Source of the DNA: Teredinibacter franksiae
GTDB lineage: Bacteria > Pseudomonadota > Gammaproteobacteria > Pseudomonadales > Cellvibrionaceae
Length of the DNA: 64,000 nt
Assembly (NCBI RefSeq): GCF_014218805.1
Contig: NZ_JACJUV010000001.1
Span: forward strand, 682,001 to 746,000
Reading direction: 5' to 3'
Positions within the stretch are counted from its first letter, which is position 1, and each line of letters begins with the position of its first letter. Of the stretch, positions 1 through 8,296 are shown piece after piece. Position numbers and translations under genes: made by a program. The notes under the pieces were generated by a model. That model was not told the DNA's origin. It saw nothing but the letters and a program-made list of their open reading frames with translations, and did not search any database.

Positions 1-434
1 TTGTCTAAGCCGCTAACATCCGCCAGCTCTTTAAAGAGGGTTTCGGCTCGGTCTAATAACCCGGAACGTAAAAAATCTATAGCCAACTCTAGCTGTGCTA
101 AATGTACCTGCTGTTTACTCAGGCTAGGCCGTGCCAGTAAATTTTGGTGAATACGAATAGCCTGGGCGGTTTCACCTTTTTTTCGCAATAGGTTGGCGAG
201 CGCTAGGTGGGTTTCTAACGTTTCACTGTTAACGTCTAGCGCGGATATAAAAGAATCGATGGCGGCATCGGGGTCATCGTTTAGGAGGTGATTTAAGCCT
301 TGATAATAAGGTTTGCGGGTAAAGCCCCCCGAGCCGGTGCGCGATTTATGCTTAAATCGAAATTGCAGGTAGGCAAGCCCGTAACCTGTGGCCAACGCGA
401 TAAAGAAAAGACCAAAAACCAAACCGCCCGTCAT
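1..434 (-). CDS. lapB: LapB (YciM), partial at window edge
   Basis: The first 144 codons of a gene that runs off the left end of the window. An N-terminal hydrophobic segment (about residues 4-22) is followed by tetratricopeptide helices starting near residue 36 (GGFTRKPYYQGLNHLLNDDP) and a second repeat around TLETHLALANLLRKKGETAQ. In this family LapB is an inner-membrane-anchored TPR/rubredoxin protein that governs LPS synthesis by controlling LpxC degradation with FtsH. The rubredoxin end is outside the window. The ATG lies 3 nt after the lapA stop, so the two are co-translated. Identity rests on the membrane-TPR start and on adjacency to lapA and pyrF. Confidence 0.9.
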   Translation of the reverse strand, partial: MTGGLVFGLFFIALATGYGLAYLQFRFKHKSRTGSGGFTRKPYYQGLNHLLNDDPDAAIDSFISALDVNSETLETHLALANLLRKKGETAQAIRIHQNLLARPSLSKQQVHLAQLELAIDFLRSGLLDRAETLFKELADVSGLD

Positions 435-437
435 GGG

Positions 438-746
438 TTATTGCTCCAGCATTTGTGCGGTGCGTAACTTTTCCATTTCTTTACGTGCTTTACCTAGCTC
501 TCGCTGGCGAGAAAAAAGTTTGGCGCGAGCTAAAAGCCAGGTACCAAACCAGCCAATAACAACACCTGTAGCAAAGGTAATGCAAAGATAGAAGCCAATG
601 CTAAATTCAGGTAGGTTAAAGCCAAATAAATTTATGCTTACATATTCGGAGTTGTAGAAGGCTACCCAACCACCAATGGTTAACACAACCACTAACCATA
701 TAACTACGAATAAATTTCGAATTAATCGGGCGAGCTTTGCCAACAT
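438..746 (-). CDS. lapA: LapA, DUF1049 inner-membrane protein
   Basis: A 102-residue protein with two hydrophobic segments (about 11-31 and 50-74) and a basic, charged C-terminal helix (residues 75-100), the LapA (YciS, DUF1049) layout. LapA works with LapB in the LPS-assembly checkpoint at the inner membrane. Its start overlaps the cmk stop by one base and lapB follows after 3 nt, so cmk-lapA-lapB look translationally coupled. In most gammaproteobacteria rpsA and ihfB sit between cmk and lapA; they are missing here. Confidence 0.9.
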   Translation of the reverse strand: MLAKLARLIRNLFVVIWLVVVLTIGGWVAFYNSEYVSINLFGFNLPEFSIGFYLCITFATGVVIGWFGTWLLARAKLFSRQRELGKARKEMEKLRTAQMLEQ

Positions 747-1444
747 TAGTTTTCTCCAGCGGCTAAGAGTTTTCGGCTTTTAGCTTCAGCCATTATACTG
801 TTATGCACTTCGGTTATAGACATTTGAGTGCTATCCAACACTAGCGCATCTGCTGCGGGTATTAAGGGGGCGGCACTTCGGTTTTGGTCGCGCTCGTCTC
901 GGGCTTGAATGTCTTGTAGGATTTTTTCTGAGTTTACGCCTTTTACCCCCGCCTCTTCCAATTGCTTCACTCTTCGCCGTGCACGTTCTTCGGCGCTAGC
1001 GGTAAGAAATATTTTAAGCGGTGCCGCGGGGAATACTACGGTGCCCATATCGCGACCATCGGCAACAAGCCCCGGTGCCTGCTGGAAATTTCGCTGGCGC
1101 TGCAATAAGGCCTCTCGCACTGCGGGGTAGGCCGCCACGGTGGATGCTGTCATGCCGACTACTTCTTCGCGTATCGCCTGGGTTACGTCTTGCCCGGCCA
1201 GTAACACTAAAACCTGCGCAGGCGTTACTTTGAATTCTATTTGTAGCTGCTGGGCTTGCTGCGTAACCTGGCTTTCGTCAGCCGTATTAACACCCGCTTT
1301 TATACACGCTAGTGCGGTAAGCCTATACAGCGCCCCGCTGTCTAGCAGTGAATAGCCTGTGGCTTCTGCAAGCAATTTGCAGATTGTGCCCTTGCCCGAG
1401 CCACTGGGGCCATCCACGGTGATAACCGGTATATGCTGGTTCAT
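746..1444 (-). CDS. cmk: Cytidylate kinase
   Basis: 232 residues, the usual Cmk length. It phosphorylates CMP/dCMP with ATP in pyrimidine salvage. The P-loop GPSGSGKGT is at residues 12-20, the NMP-binding segment LLDSGALYRL near 34, and the family motif DGRDMGTVVFP near 130. A lid region rich in Arg (RARRRVKQLEE) follows. It begins 16 nt after pyrF and ends overlapping lapA. Co-transcription with pyrF groups two pyrimidine genes, an order unlike that of E. coli or Pseudomonas. Confidence 0.95.
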   Translation of the reverse strand: MNQHIPVITVDGPSGSGKGTICKLLAEATGYSLLDSGALYRLTALACIKAGVNTADESQVTQQAQQLQIEFKVTPAQVLVLLAGQDVTQAIREEVVGMTASTVAAYPAVREALLQRQRNFQQAPGLVADGRDMGTVVFPAAPLKIFLTASAEERARRRVKQLEEAGVKGVNSEKILQDIQARDERDQNRSAAPLIPAADALVLDSTQMSITEVHNSIMAEAKSRKLLAAGEN

Positions 1445-1460
1445 TACATTTAGCCCCTGT

Positions 1461-2162
1461 TTAAATGCGTATACTGCTGGCTATAGCCGCACAGGCTTGC
1501 GCTGGATTTTCTGCTTGGGTAATTGGCCGGCCAACGACAATGTAGTCACTGCCGTTCGCCATTGCTTGCTCGGGCGTTACCACTCGCCGCTGGTCGTCCT
1601 TTTCTGCTGACGCCGGGCGTATGCCTGGGGTTATAGACAGAAATGCACTGCCCAAAGCTTGCTTCATACCCGCCACTTCCATAGCCGAACTAACAACGCC
1701 ATCCATGCCCGAGGTTTTCGCCAACTGCGCCAACCTTGCAACGAGCTGCTCGGCTGAATCTTCAATGCCTAGACCGCGCAAATCGGCGTCGTCCATGCTG
1801 GTTAGTACGGTAACCGCTATTAGCAGGGGCGCCTGCCGACTCTGTTGGAGTGCTTCGCGCGCGGCTTCCATCATACGTTGGCCGCCTAGTGCGTGAACAT
1901 TCACCATCCACACGCCCAAGGCAGCGGCGGAGGAAACAGCACCGGCAACGGTATTCGGTATATCGTGGAATTTAAGGTCGAGAAATACGTCAAAGCCCAA
2001 TTTTTGTACGGACTCAACGATTGATGGGCCGCAGGCCGTAAACAGTTCCTTACCGATTTTTAAGCGACAGTCCGCAGGGTTTAACTGCTCAACAAGGCTC
2101 AGGCATTGAGCGGAATCTTTGTAGTCCAACGCGACCAATAGGCGCGGCCCAGTATCTTTCAT
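1461..2162 (-). CDS. pyrF: Orotidine 5'-phosphate decarboxylase
   Basis: 233 residues, a TIM-barrel OMP decarboxylase that makes UMP. The catalytic D-K-x-x-D cluster is visible in LDLKFHDIPNTV (D62, K64, D67), and the phosphate-binding VVGRPIT lies near the C terminus. A good ribosome site (GGAG, 8 nt before ATG) supports the start. In relatives pyrF follows lapB; here it precedes cmk-lapA-lapB, so the local order has been shuffled. A 660-nt gene-free stretch lies upstream. Confidence 0.95.
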   Translation of the reverse strand: MKDTGPRLLVALDYKDSAQCLSLVEQLNPADCRLKIGKELFTACGPSIVESVQKLGFDVFLDLKFHDIPNTVAGAVSSAAALGVWMVNVHALGGQRMMEAAREALQQSRQAPLLIAVTVLTSMDDADLRGLGIEDSAEQLVARLAQLAKTSGMDGVVSSAMEVAGMKQALGSAFLSITPGIRPASAEKDDQRRVVTPEQAMANGSDYIVVGRPITQAENPAQACAAIASSIRI

Positions 2163-2823
2163 ATAACAATCTCCAATTCTGCCGGTATTTTACATGGCTA
2201 TCGAAAAATTTGCCGATGAATGAACACGACATTCGAGGAAAACTTTGGGGGTTCTTCTGTGGGTGCGTTTGCGCTGCTCCACAACCGCCGCTGCTTAAGC
2301 TCCCGTTTAATACTGGCCGCCCTAACTTGCGTACGCGTAATAGGCATAATGTTAGACGCTTACCCTAAACCCTATGCACGGTCGACGCTTGCATTGTATG
2401 GGTGCAAATTGGCCGTAATTTTTGGCCATGCCCGCAAACGCAGGTGTGCATTTGTGGGTGCCCACCAAGGCTTCAGAAACACCAAGCTTCGGCATTCGCA
2501 AGCGTGACGGAACGGGAGGTGTGTGAGGATTTTACTCTCTCCCCGAGTAGCCGTGCGCGAATACGGGGATCCATTTGTGGGTTTAAGCAAGGAGCCTGGG
2601 TATTTACACCCTAGGTAGGCCTCTAGAGCGGTTCGCTGCTGTGATGAGTCAGGTTGAGCACGAGTTGAACGCGAGTGGTGCATGCGCTGCGTGGCTCTAG
2701 CGAGGGGTAAACATGATAACGCGGCTGTTAACTTTGCGAGCTAATGGAGCAATGTTTTTTGGGGGGGGGAGTTGATGCACCGACGGCTGACTGGTGCATA
2801 AGGTTTAAGTATAAGCTTGGTGG
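2163..2823. other. Gene-free 660-nt stretch with hairpins and a direct repeat
   Basis: I see no convincing gene here. The possible reading frames on both strands are low-complexity and Arg/Pro/Ser-rich with no ribosome site. Structure seen: an 11-bp direct repeat CATTTGTGGGT at 2449-2459 and 2572-2582; a hairpin with CCCCG/CGGGG ends at 2541-2568; a bulged hairpin around CCTGGGT...ACCCTAGG at 2595-2615; a T6G9 homopolymer junction ending at 2769; and a perfect TGCACC/GGTGCA stem at 2776-2798. The last could be a weak end signal for the comEA-like transcript, though no T-run follows. Could be a dispersed repeat or a noncoding RNA. Confidence 0.4.
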
Positions 2824-3183
2824 CTAGAGCACTATCTTAGCTTTGTTTTTAGCAATAGTAGATTCACCTATGCCCTTCACAGCGGTTAACTCTTCGGCAG
2901 ACTTGAATTTACCATTGGCTTTTCGGTAAGCCACTATAGCCTCTGCTTTTGTTAAACCAACACCGTTCAATACTTCGGCAATGGTGGCGGCATCGGCCTT
3001 GTTTATATTCACCTTTGCGGCTGGCATTTCTGCAACCGGCTTTTTAGCCTCTGCTTTTGCAGCTGTCGCGGTGCCAAAAGGTGCGCCCACGAGCAAGCAG
3101 ATAACGGCCACAGCCAGCATGGCGTTATACAACTTATGGCTAATGCGGTTTTGAATTGCGTTTACAACGGTTCCATTTGTCAT
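2824..3183 (-). CDS. ComEA-like helix-hairpin-helix protein
   Basis: 119 residues. A basic N terminus and one hydrophobic segment (about 20-42, ending near AAKAEA) form a signal peptide or anchor. A ComEA-type HhH domain follows at 57-119: VNINKADAATIAEVLNGVGL, then GKFKSAEELTAVKGIG. Short exported ComEA relatives bind double-stranded DNA in the periplasm for uptake; some in gammaproteobacteria have no proven role. AGGAG 6 nt before ATG supports the start. The gene stands alone, 660 nt from pyrF. Confidence 0.85.
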   Translation of the reverse strand: MTNGTVVNAIQNRISHKLYNAMLAVAVICLLVGAPFGTATAAKAEAKKPVAEMPAAKVNINKADAATIAEVLNGVGLTKAEAIVAYRKANGKFKSAEELTAVKGIGESTIAKNKAKIVL

Positions 3184-3503
3184 TTCGATCTCCTGAATGG
3201 GTTAAGTAATTCATTCTTGATTTTGCGACCCTTGGCCACGGAGAGAACTTTAAAAAAATAACGGCTTTTTGTCTTGCCGACTTGGCACATAAAGTTTGTA
3301 GGAAATAAACGGCGCCGGGTGTAGGTTTTTTCTGGATAAGGGGAGGTAGGGGGTTGTTTTGCAACGGTATGGTGGGGGTTGCTGCACAACGGTACGGCCT
3401 TCGGCCTACTGGTGCGCTGCTTTGCCGCTTCTGAAAAAAATGGGGGGAGTTGTTTTGCAGCGGAGCGCCTTTGGTTGGGGGCGCTTCGCTGCGGTTGCGG
3501 GTT
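3184..3503. other. Intergenic region between cysN and comEA-like gene
   Basis: 320 nt without a gene. The comEA-proximal half is AT-rich and probably carries that gene's promoter, but I cannot pick convincing hexamers. The cysN-proximal half is GC-rich and palindromic: GGCC-TTC-GGCC at 3396-3406 and the large inverted repeat at 3457-3492. Several G runs (GGGGG, GGGGGG) occur between them. Confidence 0.5.
3457..3492 (-). terminator. Inverted repeat just downstream of cysN
   Basis: A 13-bp stem (GCAGCGGAGCGCC at 3457-3469 against GGCGCTTCGCTGC at 3480-3492, one mismatch) with a 10-nt loop, starting 11 nt after the cysN stop. On the minus strand a T7 run follows about 14 nt later rather than directly, so it may end or protect the cysDN transcript but is not a textbook intrinsic terminator. 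Its core resembles the mini-palindromes between cysN and cysD. Confidence 0.45.
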
Positions 3504-4907
3504 TTACAGCTTTTTTGCTTCCCAGTGGGGGAAGTGTTTGCGGACTAGTGTGTTTAGTTCTAGTTCAAACTCTGAATATTGCGCTGCATTCTGCTGTTTG
3601 GCTTCCAGGGCTTCTATGACCATACCCGCACCGACCGTTATGTTGCTTAGGCGGTCAATAATAATGAAGGCACCGGTTGCGCGGTTTTGTTGGTAGGGGT
3701 CTACCACAACCTTTTGCTCTAGCTGAATATCTACCACTGCAATATCGTTGAGATCCATTGCCTCTACTTCGGACTTGTCGAAGGTGTTGACGTCTATACG
3801 GTATTCAATGTCGGACACGTTGCCGGGGGTTACCTTGCCAGCAAACTTAAAGAAGTACTGCTTACCGGGCTTTAATGCGGTTTCAGACATCCATACTAAA
3901 TGGGCGCGCATACGGTCTGAAAATGTAGGGGTTGTATTTGCGTGAACCAGCATATCGCCACGGCTAATGTCGATTTCAGTTTCCAGCGTGAGTGTTACCG
4001 ACTGGCCGACGAAGGCTTTTTCCAGTTCTTGCTCATAGGTTACTATCGATTTTATACGGCTGGTTTTTTCCGACGGGTACACTTTTACTTCATCGCCTTT
4101 TTTCACCACACCGGATGCAACGGTTCCACAGAAACCTCGAAAGTCTAGGTTCGGGCGGTTAACGTATTGCACGGGGTAACGAAATTCTTGCGTGTTTTTA
4201 TCTTCTGCAATAACGACCGTTTCAAGAATTTCCATTAGCGACTGCCCTTTATACCAAGGCGAGCGCTCACTTTTATTCACAACATTGTCGCCCTCTAGGG
4301 CCGACATAGGCACAAAGTGGAGTTCTGCCGCATTCAGTGATTTTGAAAGCTGTAGATAGTCCGCTTTAATCTCTTCGAATTTCTTCTGGTCGAAATCTAC
4401 CAAGTCCATTTTATTAATGGCGACTACCACATGCTTAATACCCAACAGCGATGCGATATAAGAATGACGACGTGTTTGGGTTTGCACGCCGTAACGGGCG
4501 TCGATAAGAATAATGGCTAAATCGCAGGTGGATGCACCGGTTGCCATGTTACGGGTGTACTGCTCGTGCCCTGGGGTATCGGCAATAATAAATTTGCGTT
4601 TGGCGGTAGAGAAATAACGGTATGCCACATCAATGGTTATACCTTGCTCACGCTCGGCTTGCAGTCCATCAACCAACAACGCCAAATCTACCTTCTCTCC
4701 AGTAGTGCCGTGCTTCGTGGAATCCGAGGTAACGGCTGCCAGCTGATCTTCATAAATCATTTTGGAGTCGTGCAACAGACGGCCAATTAATGTTGATTTG
4801 CCGTCATCCACGCTGCCACAGGTAAGAAAACGCATTAACTCTTTGTGTTCGTGTTGCGCGAGGTAGGCGTCGATATCTGTTTCAATTAAATCTGATTGAT
4901 GGGACAT
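3504..4907 (-). CDS. cysN: Sulfate adenylyltransferase GTPase subunit CysN
   Basis: 467 residues. An EF-Tu-like GTPase that drives CysD-catalysed formation of adenosine 5'-phosphosulfate from ATP and sulfate. G1 GSVDDGKST is at 31-39, G3 [12 protein letters not shown] near 112, and G4 NKMDLVDF near 165; beta-barrel domains occupy the second half. Length fits CysN alone (about 470), so it is not the CysNC fusion, in agreement with a separate cysC at 8280. It lies downstream of cysD, but the 172-nt gap full of palindromes is unusual for this pair. Confidence 0.95.
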   Translation of the reverse strand: MSHQSDLIETDIDAYLAQHEHKELMRFLTCGSVDDGKSTLIGRLLHDSKMIYEDQLAAVTSDSTKHGTTGEKVDLALLVDGLQAEREQGITIDVAYRYFSTAKRKFIIADTPGHEQYTRNMATGASTCDLAIILIDARYGVQTQTRRHSYIASLLGIKHVVVAINKMDLVDFDQKKFEEIKADYLQLSKSLNAAELHFVPMSALEGDNVVNKSERSPWYKGQSLMEILETVVIAEDKNTQEFRYPVQYVNRPNLDFRGFCGTVASGVVKKGDEVKVYPSEKTSRIKSIVTYEQELEKAFVGQSVTLTLETEIDISRGDMLVHANTTPTFSDRMRAHLVWMSETALKPGKQYFFKFAGKVTPGNVSDIEYRIDVNTFDKSEVEAMDLNDIAVVDIQLEQKVVVDPYQQNRATGAFIIIDRLSNITVGAGMVIEALEAKQQNAAQYSEFELELNTLVRKHFPHWEAKKL

Positions 4908-5079
4908 GGGTAAAAAATTTCTCCGAAATTTGGTGCGCCGCTACGCGGCTGCTAGAGCGCTTCGCTTCTGGTGCGGGCTGCGCCCTGCTAGAAAGGCGTT
5001 TTCTGTCTTCCAGAAGAGGGCTTGCGACCGCTTCAGACTCCAGAAGCGGTGTGCCGGCGCTCAACGCTACGCGTTTATA
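4908..5079. repeat. Cluster of mini-palindromes between cysD and cysN
   Basis: 172 nt packed with small perfect hairpins. Three share a GC-TNC-GC core: CCGC-TAC-GCGG (4938-4948), GGGC-TGC-GCCC (4975-4985) and AACGC-TAC-GCGTT (5063-5075). Two more are TTCTG-TCTTC-CAGAA (5001-5015) and a 7-bp CCGCTTC/GAAGCGG stem (5028-5049). Short direct repeats (TGCTAGA, TCCAGAAG) each occur twice. The same core recurs at 3396-3406 on the other side of cysN. The transcript between cysD and cysN would be highly structured, which could tune processing or the CysD:CysN ratio. Confidence 0.6.
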
Positions 5080-5991
5080 TTAAAAATACCCTTCTTGCTT
5101 TTTCTTTTCCATGGAACCGGAGGAATCGTGGTCGATGACCCGGCCCTGGCGCTCCGATGTTTTGGTCAACAGCATTTCCTGAATAATTTCCGGTAGCGTT
5201 GTTGCTGTAGATTCAACGGCGCCGGTAAGTGGGTAGCAACCCAGTGTACGGAAACGCACCATTTTTTCTTCAATTTTATCGTTTTCGCCTATTGGCATAC
5301 GCTCGTCGTCTACCATTATGAGCACACCGTCTTTTTCTACGACTGGGCGTTTGGCGGCAAAGTAAAGCGGTACGATTGGTATGCCTTCTAAATGAATGTA
5401 TTGCCAAATATCCAATTCTGTCCAGTTAGACAGCGGGAATACCCGAATACTTTCACCTTTATCGACCTTGCCGTTATACAAGTTCCATAACTCTGGACGC
5501 TGACTTTTTGGGTCCCAGCGGTGGTTCTTGTCACGGAAGGAATACACTCGCTCTTTTGCGCGAGACTTTTCTTCGTCGCGCCTGGCACCACCAAATGCCG
5601 CATCAAAACCGTGCTTGTCCAGTGCCTGCTTAAGCCCCTGGGTTTTCATTATATCGGTATGCTTTGCACTGCCGTGGGTAAAGGGGCCAACGCCCATGTC
5701 TACGCCGTCTTGGTTTATGTGAACAATTAAGTCCCAACCCAAGTCTTTAATGCGTTGCTCTCGAAACTGGATCATTTCCTTAAATTTCCAGGTGGTATCC
5801 ACATGCATTAAGGGGAATGGCGGCTTTCCGGGCGCGAAGGCTTTCATGGCCAGGTGCATCATTACCGCGGAGTCTTTACCCACGGAGTAAAGCATTACCG
5901 GATTATCGAATTCGGCGGCAACTTCTCGAATGATGTGAATGCTCTCTGCCTCAAGCTGCTTGAGGTGAGTCATGCTGTATTCTGTAGACAT
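5080..5991 (-). CDS. cysD: Sulfate adenylyltransferase subunit CysD
   Basis: 303 residues, the usual CysD length. The catalytic subunit of ATP sulfurylase, a PAPS-reductase/N-type PPase fold. The PP-loop [12 protein letters not shown] lies near 36-47, with [18 protein letters not shown] and [13 protein letters not shown] typical of the family. It is the first gene of cysDN. A TATAAT sequence 53 nt upstream suggests its own promoter, so it need not depend on the upstream tyrA-aroA transcript. Confidence 0.95.
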   Translation of the reverse strand: MSTEYSMTHLKQLEAESIHIIREVAAEFDNPVMLYSVGKDSAVMMHLAMKAFAPGKPPFPLMHVDTTWKFKEMIQFREQRIKDLGWDLIVHINQDGVDMGVGPFTHGSAKHTDIMKTQGLKQALDKHGFDAAFGGARRDEEKSRAKERVYSFRDKNHRWDPKSQRPELWNLYNGKVDKGESIRVFPLSNWTELDIWQYIHLEGIPIVPLYFAAKRPVVEKDGVLIMVDDERMPIGENDKIEEKMVRFRTLGCYPLTGAVESTATTLPEIIQEMLLTKTSERQGRVIDHDSSGSMEKKKQEGYF

Positions 5992-6043
5992 TAAAATTAG
6001 CCCTGACTAATACAAATCTGTTTGTGTTCAGAAAATTTCGGCG

Positions 6044-6072
6044 ATTATAGCGGCTTAGTCGATAAATTTAAT
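6044..6072 (-). promoter_or_regulatory. Candidate sigma70 promoter of cysDN
   Basis: On the minus strand a perfect TATAAT (6044-6049) lies 17 nt after ATTAAA (6067-6072, 3 of 6 matches to TTGACA) and 53 nt before the cysD ATG. The -10 is strong and the -35 weak, as expected for an activator-dependent promoter such as those used by CysB. I did not identify a CysB site. The -35 overlaps the tyrA-aroA stop codon. Confidence 0.5.
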
Positions 6073-8296
6073 AACTTTTTACGTCTAAGCTTATTCCCAC
6101 CTTTTTCGCCAGCTCCACAAAGTTGGGGAACGATGTGGATACGTTTGCACAATTGTTCACCTCAATCGCACCGGTAGCGCGCAGGCCAGCAATGGTAAAC
6201 GACATGGCAATGCGGTGGTCATGGAAGCTTTCGACCTTGCCGCCCGTAAGCTGGCCGCCGGTAACAATAATGCCGTCGGGTGTGGATTCACACTCAATGC
6301 CAAGGTTGGCCAAGCCATCGGCCATCGCTTGAATGCGGTCGGTTTCTTTCACCCGTAACTCTTCGGCACCGGTAACCACGGTTTTACCTTCGGCACAGGC
6401 AGCCGCTATTAACAGAGCGGGGAATTCGTCGATGGCCAGAGGCACTTGGTCTTCTGGTACTTGAATGCCTTTCAGTGGTGCGTATTGCACGCGGATATCG
6501 GCCACGGGCTCGCCACCCACTTCGCGCTCATTCTGCAGCGACAGGTTTGCGCCCATAAGCTTGAGAATATTGATAACACCAATACGCGTTGGGTTTACGC
6601 CAACGTGGGTAAGGGTAATATCGGACCCCGGCGATATAGCGGCGGCCACCATATAGAAAGTGGCCGAGGAAATGTCCGCCGGAATATCAATATCGGTTCC
6701 GGTAAGCTTACCGCCGGGTTTCACTGATACAGCATTACCTTGACGCTCAACCCCGTAACCAAACCCCTGAAGCATACGTTCGGTATGATCGCGCGTGGGC
6801 GCCGGCTCGGTAACACGGGTTTCACCTTGAGCATACAGCCCTGCTAATAGCAGGCAAGATTTAACCTGTGCGCTGGCCATAGGCATATCGTACTGGATAC
6901 CCTTCAGGTTTGCGCCGCCGTGAATTTTTAACGGTGGACGACCTTCTTCGGCTGTGCCAATTATGGCTCCCATTTCGCCTAGCGGCTTGGCCACGCGGTT
7001 CATCGGCCGCTTGCTTAGCGAAATATCGCCGGTTAGCTCGCTGTCGAACGATTGCCCCGCGAGTATGCCCGAGAGCAAGCGCATAGAGGTGCCCGAGTTA
7101 CCGACGTACAGCGGCCCTGTTGGCTTTTGTAGCCCGTTTAAGCCTACGCCATGCACGGTAACGCTGCCGTTATCTGGGCCTTCGATTACCACGCCCATAT
7201 CACGGAATGCCTGCAGGGTAGCCAGTGCATCTTCGCCCTCCAGAAAGCCTTTAATGTTGGTGGTACCCTCTGCGAGGGAGCCCAACATAATGGATCGATG
7301 GGAAATGGATTTATCGCCGGGGACACGAATACGACCTTTTACGGTTCCACCGGGAGCCACTGTGTAAACAATATTTTTTTCTTCGGAGTTCTGCATAGTT
7401 TTAAGGTAAGCGGAGTGCTCTAGCATTTTGGTGAATCGGTCCCGTGCAAATTTTGCGCGGGTAAAAACACCGGTAATTTCAGTTGCATTCTCTTCTTCAA
7501 TGGCCGCGCGCAAACGCCCCAAGTTGGAAGAAAACAGATCAATAGCGTCTAATACGCTTTTTTTATTTGCGAGCATTATATCTCGCCACATAATCGCGTC
7601 GCTGGAGGCGATACGCGTAAAATCTTTAAACCCGCCCGCCGCATAACGAAAAATATTTTCATTTTGACTGTCGTGGGCTAGGGTATCGACAAGCGAAAAA
7701 GCGATAACGTGGGGTAAATGGCTGGTAGCCGCCAAGACAATATCGTGGTCTTGCACCCCCATTTCCAGCACTTCGGCCCCAACCAGTTCCCACATGAAAC
7801 GTACGGCTTTGACCGCATCGGCATTATTCTCTGGTACCGGCGTGAGAATGACGCGATGATTATGATACAAGTCGGGGTTAGAAGCTTCTACACCACTTTG
7901 TTCCGACCCGGCAATGGGGTGACCCAATACAAAATTTGCGGGGTATTTACCGTAAATACTTTGCACATCGATTAAAACACTGCCTTTTACACTGGCGCCG
8001 TCGGTAATAATAACCTCGGGGCCAACACACGCTTTTAGCTCGTTCAGAATTTTGGCAACGGTAAGCGTTGGCACGGCAATAAAAATAATATCATTACGCC
8101 CCAACTGCCCGGCTATTTGCTCTACGCCGGTAACGGCTTCGTCGACAATGCCCATTGCCATAGCCTGCTCACAGGTTTCCTCTCTGCGAGCAACGCCAAT
8201 GACTTTTTGACAAGCACCCGACTGCTTCAAAGCCGCGGCTAAACTACCGCCAATGAGGCCTAAACCAACAATTACGACTTTATTTAATTCGGTCAT
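6068..8296 (-). CDS. tyrA-aroA: Bifunctional prephenate dehydrogenase / EPSP synthase (TyrA-AroA fusion)
   Basis: 742 residues, two enzymes in one chain. Residues 1-290 are prephenate dehydrogenase for tyrosine synthesis: NAD-binding GLGLIGGS at 11-18, LGHPIAGSEQSG near 124 and SHLPH at 192-196. Residues 310-742 are 3-phosphoshikimate 1-carboxyvinyltransferase: GDKSISHR at 327-334, GNSGTSMRLLSG at 399-410, then DEFPALLIAAA and RVKETDRI. The fusion is known in Pseudomonas and relatives. The start overlaps the cysC stop by 17 nt, so a sulfur gene is translationally coupled to an aromatic one; hisC, often found next to these genes, is absent. Confidence 0.95.
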   Translation of the reverse strand: MTELNKVVIVGLGLIGGSLAAALKQSGACQKVIGVARREETCEQAMAMGIVDEAVTGVEQIAGQLGRNDIIFIAVPTLTVAKILNELKACVGPEVIITDGASVKGSVLIDVQSIYGKYPANFVLGHPIAGSEQSGVEASNPDLYHNHRVILTPVPENNADAVKAVRFMWELVGAEVLEMGVQDHDIVLAATSHLPHVIAFSLVDTLAHDSQNENIFRYAAGGFKDFTRIASSDAIMWRDIMLANKKSVLDAIDLFSSNLGRLRAAIEEENATEITGVFTRAKFARDRFTKMLEHSAYLKTMQNSEEKNIVYTVAPGGTVKGRIRVPGDKSISHRSIMLGSLAEGTTNIKGFLEGEDALATLQAFRDMGVVIEGPDNGSVTVHGVGLNGLQKPTGPLYVGNSGTSMRLLSGILAGQSFDSELTGDISLSKRPMNRVAKPLGEMGAIIGTAEEGRPPLKIHGGANLKGIQYDMPMASAQVKSCLLLAGLYAQGETRVTEPAPTRDHTERMLQGFGYGVERQGNAVSVKPGGKLTGTDIDIPADISSATFYMVAAAISPGSDITLTHVGVNPTRIGVINILKLMGANLSLQNEREVGGEPVADIRVQYAPLKGIQVPEDQVPLAIDEFPALLIAAACAEGKTVVTGAEELRVKETDRIQAMADGLANLGIECESTPDGIIVTGGQLTGGKVESFHDHRIAMSFTIAGLRATGAIEVNNCANVSTSFPNFVELAKKVGISLDVKSY

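Noticed and set aside
2220..2683. Open frames of 95 (plus) and 103 (minus) codons
   Set aside because: They overlap on opposite strands, lack ribosome sites and have Arg/Pro/Ser-rich, repeat-like composition. Treated as noncoding.
4882..5196. Open frames across the cysD-cysN gap on both strands
   Set aside because: They run through the palindrome cluster and into cysD/cysN in other frames; shadows of real genes.
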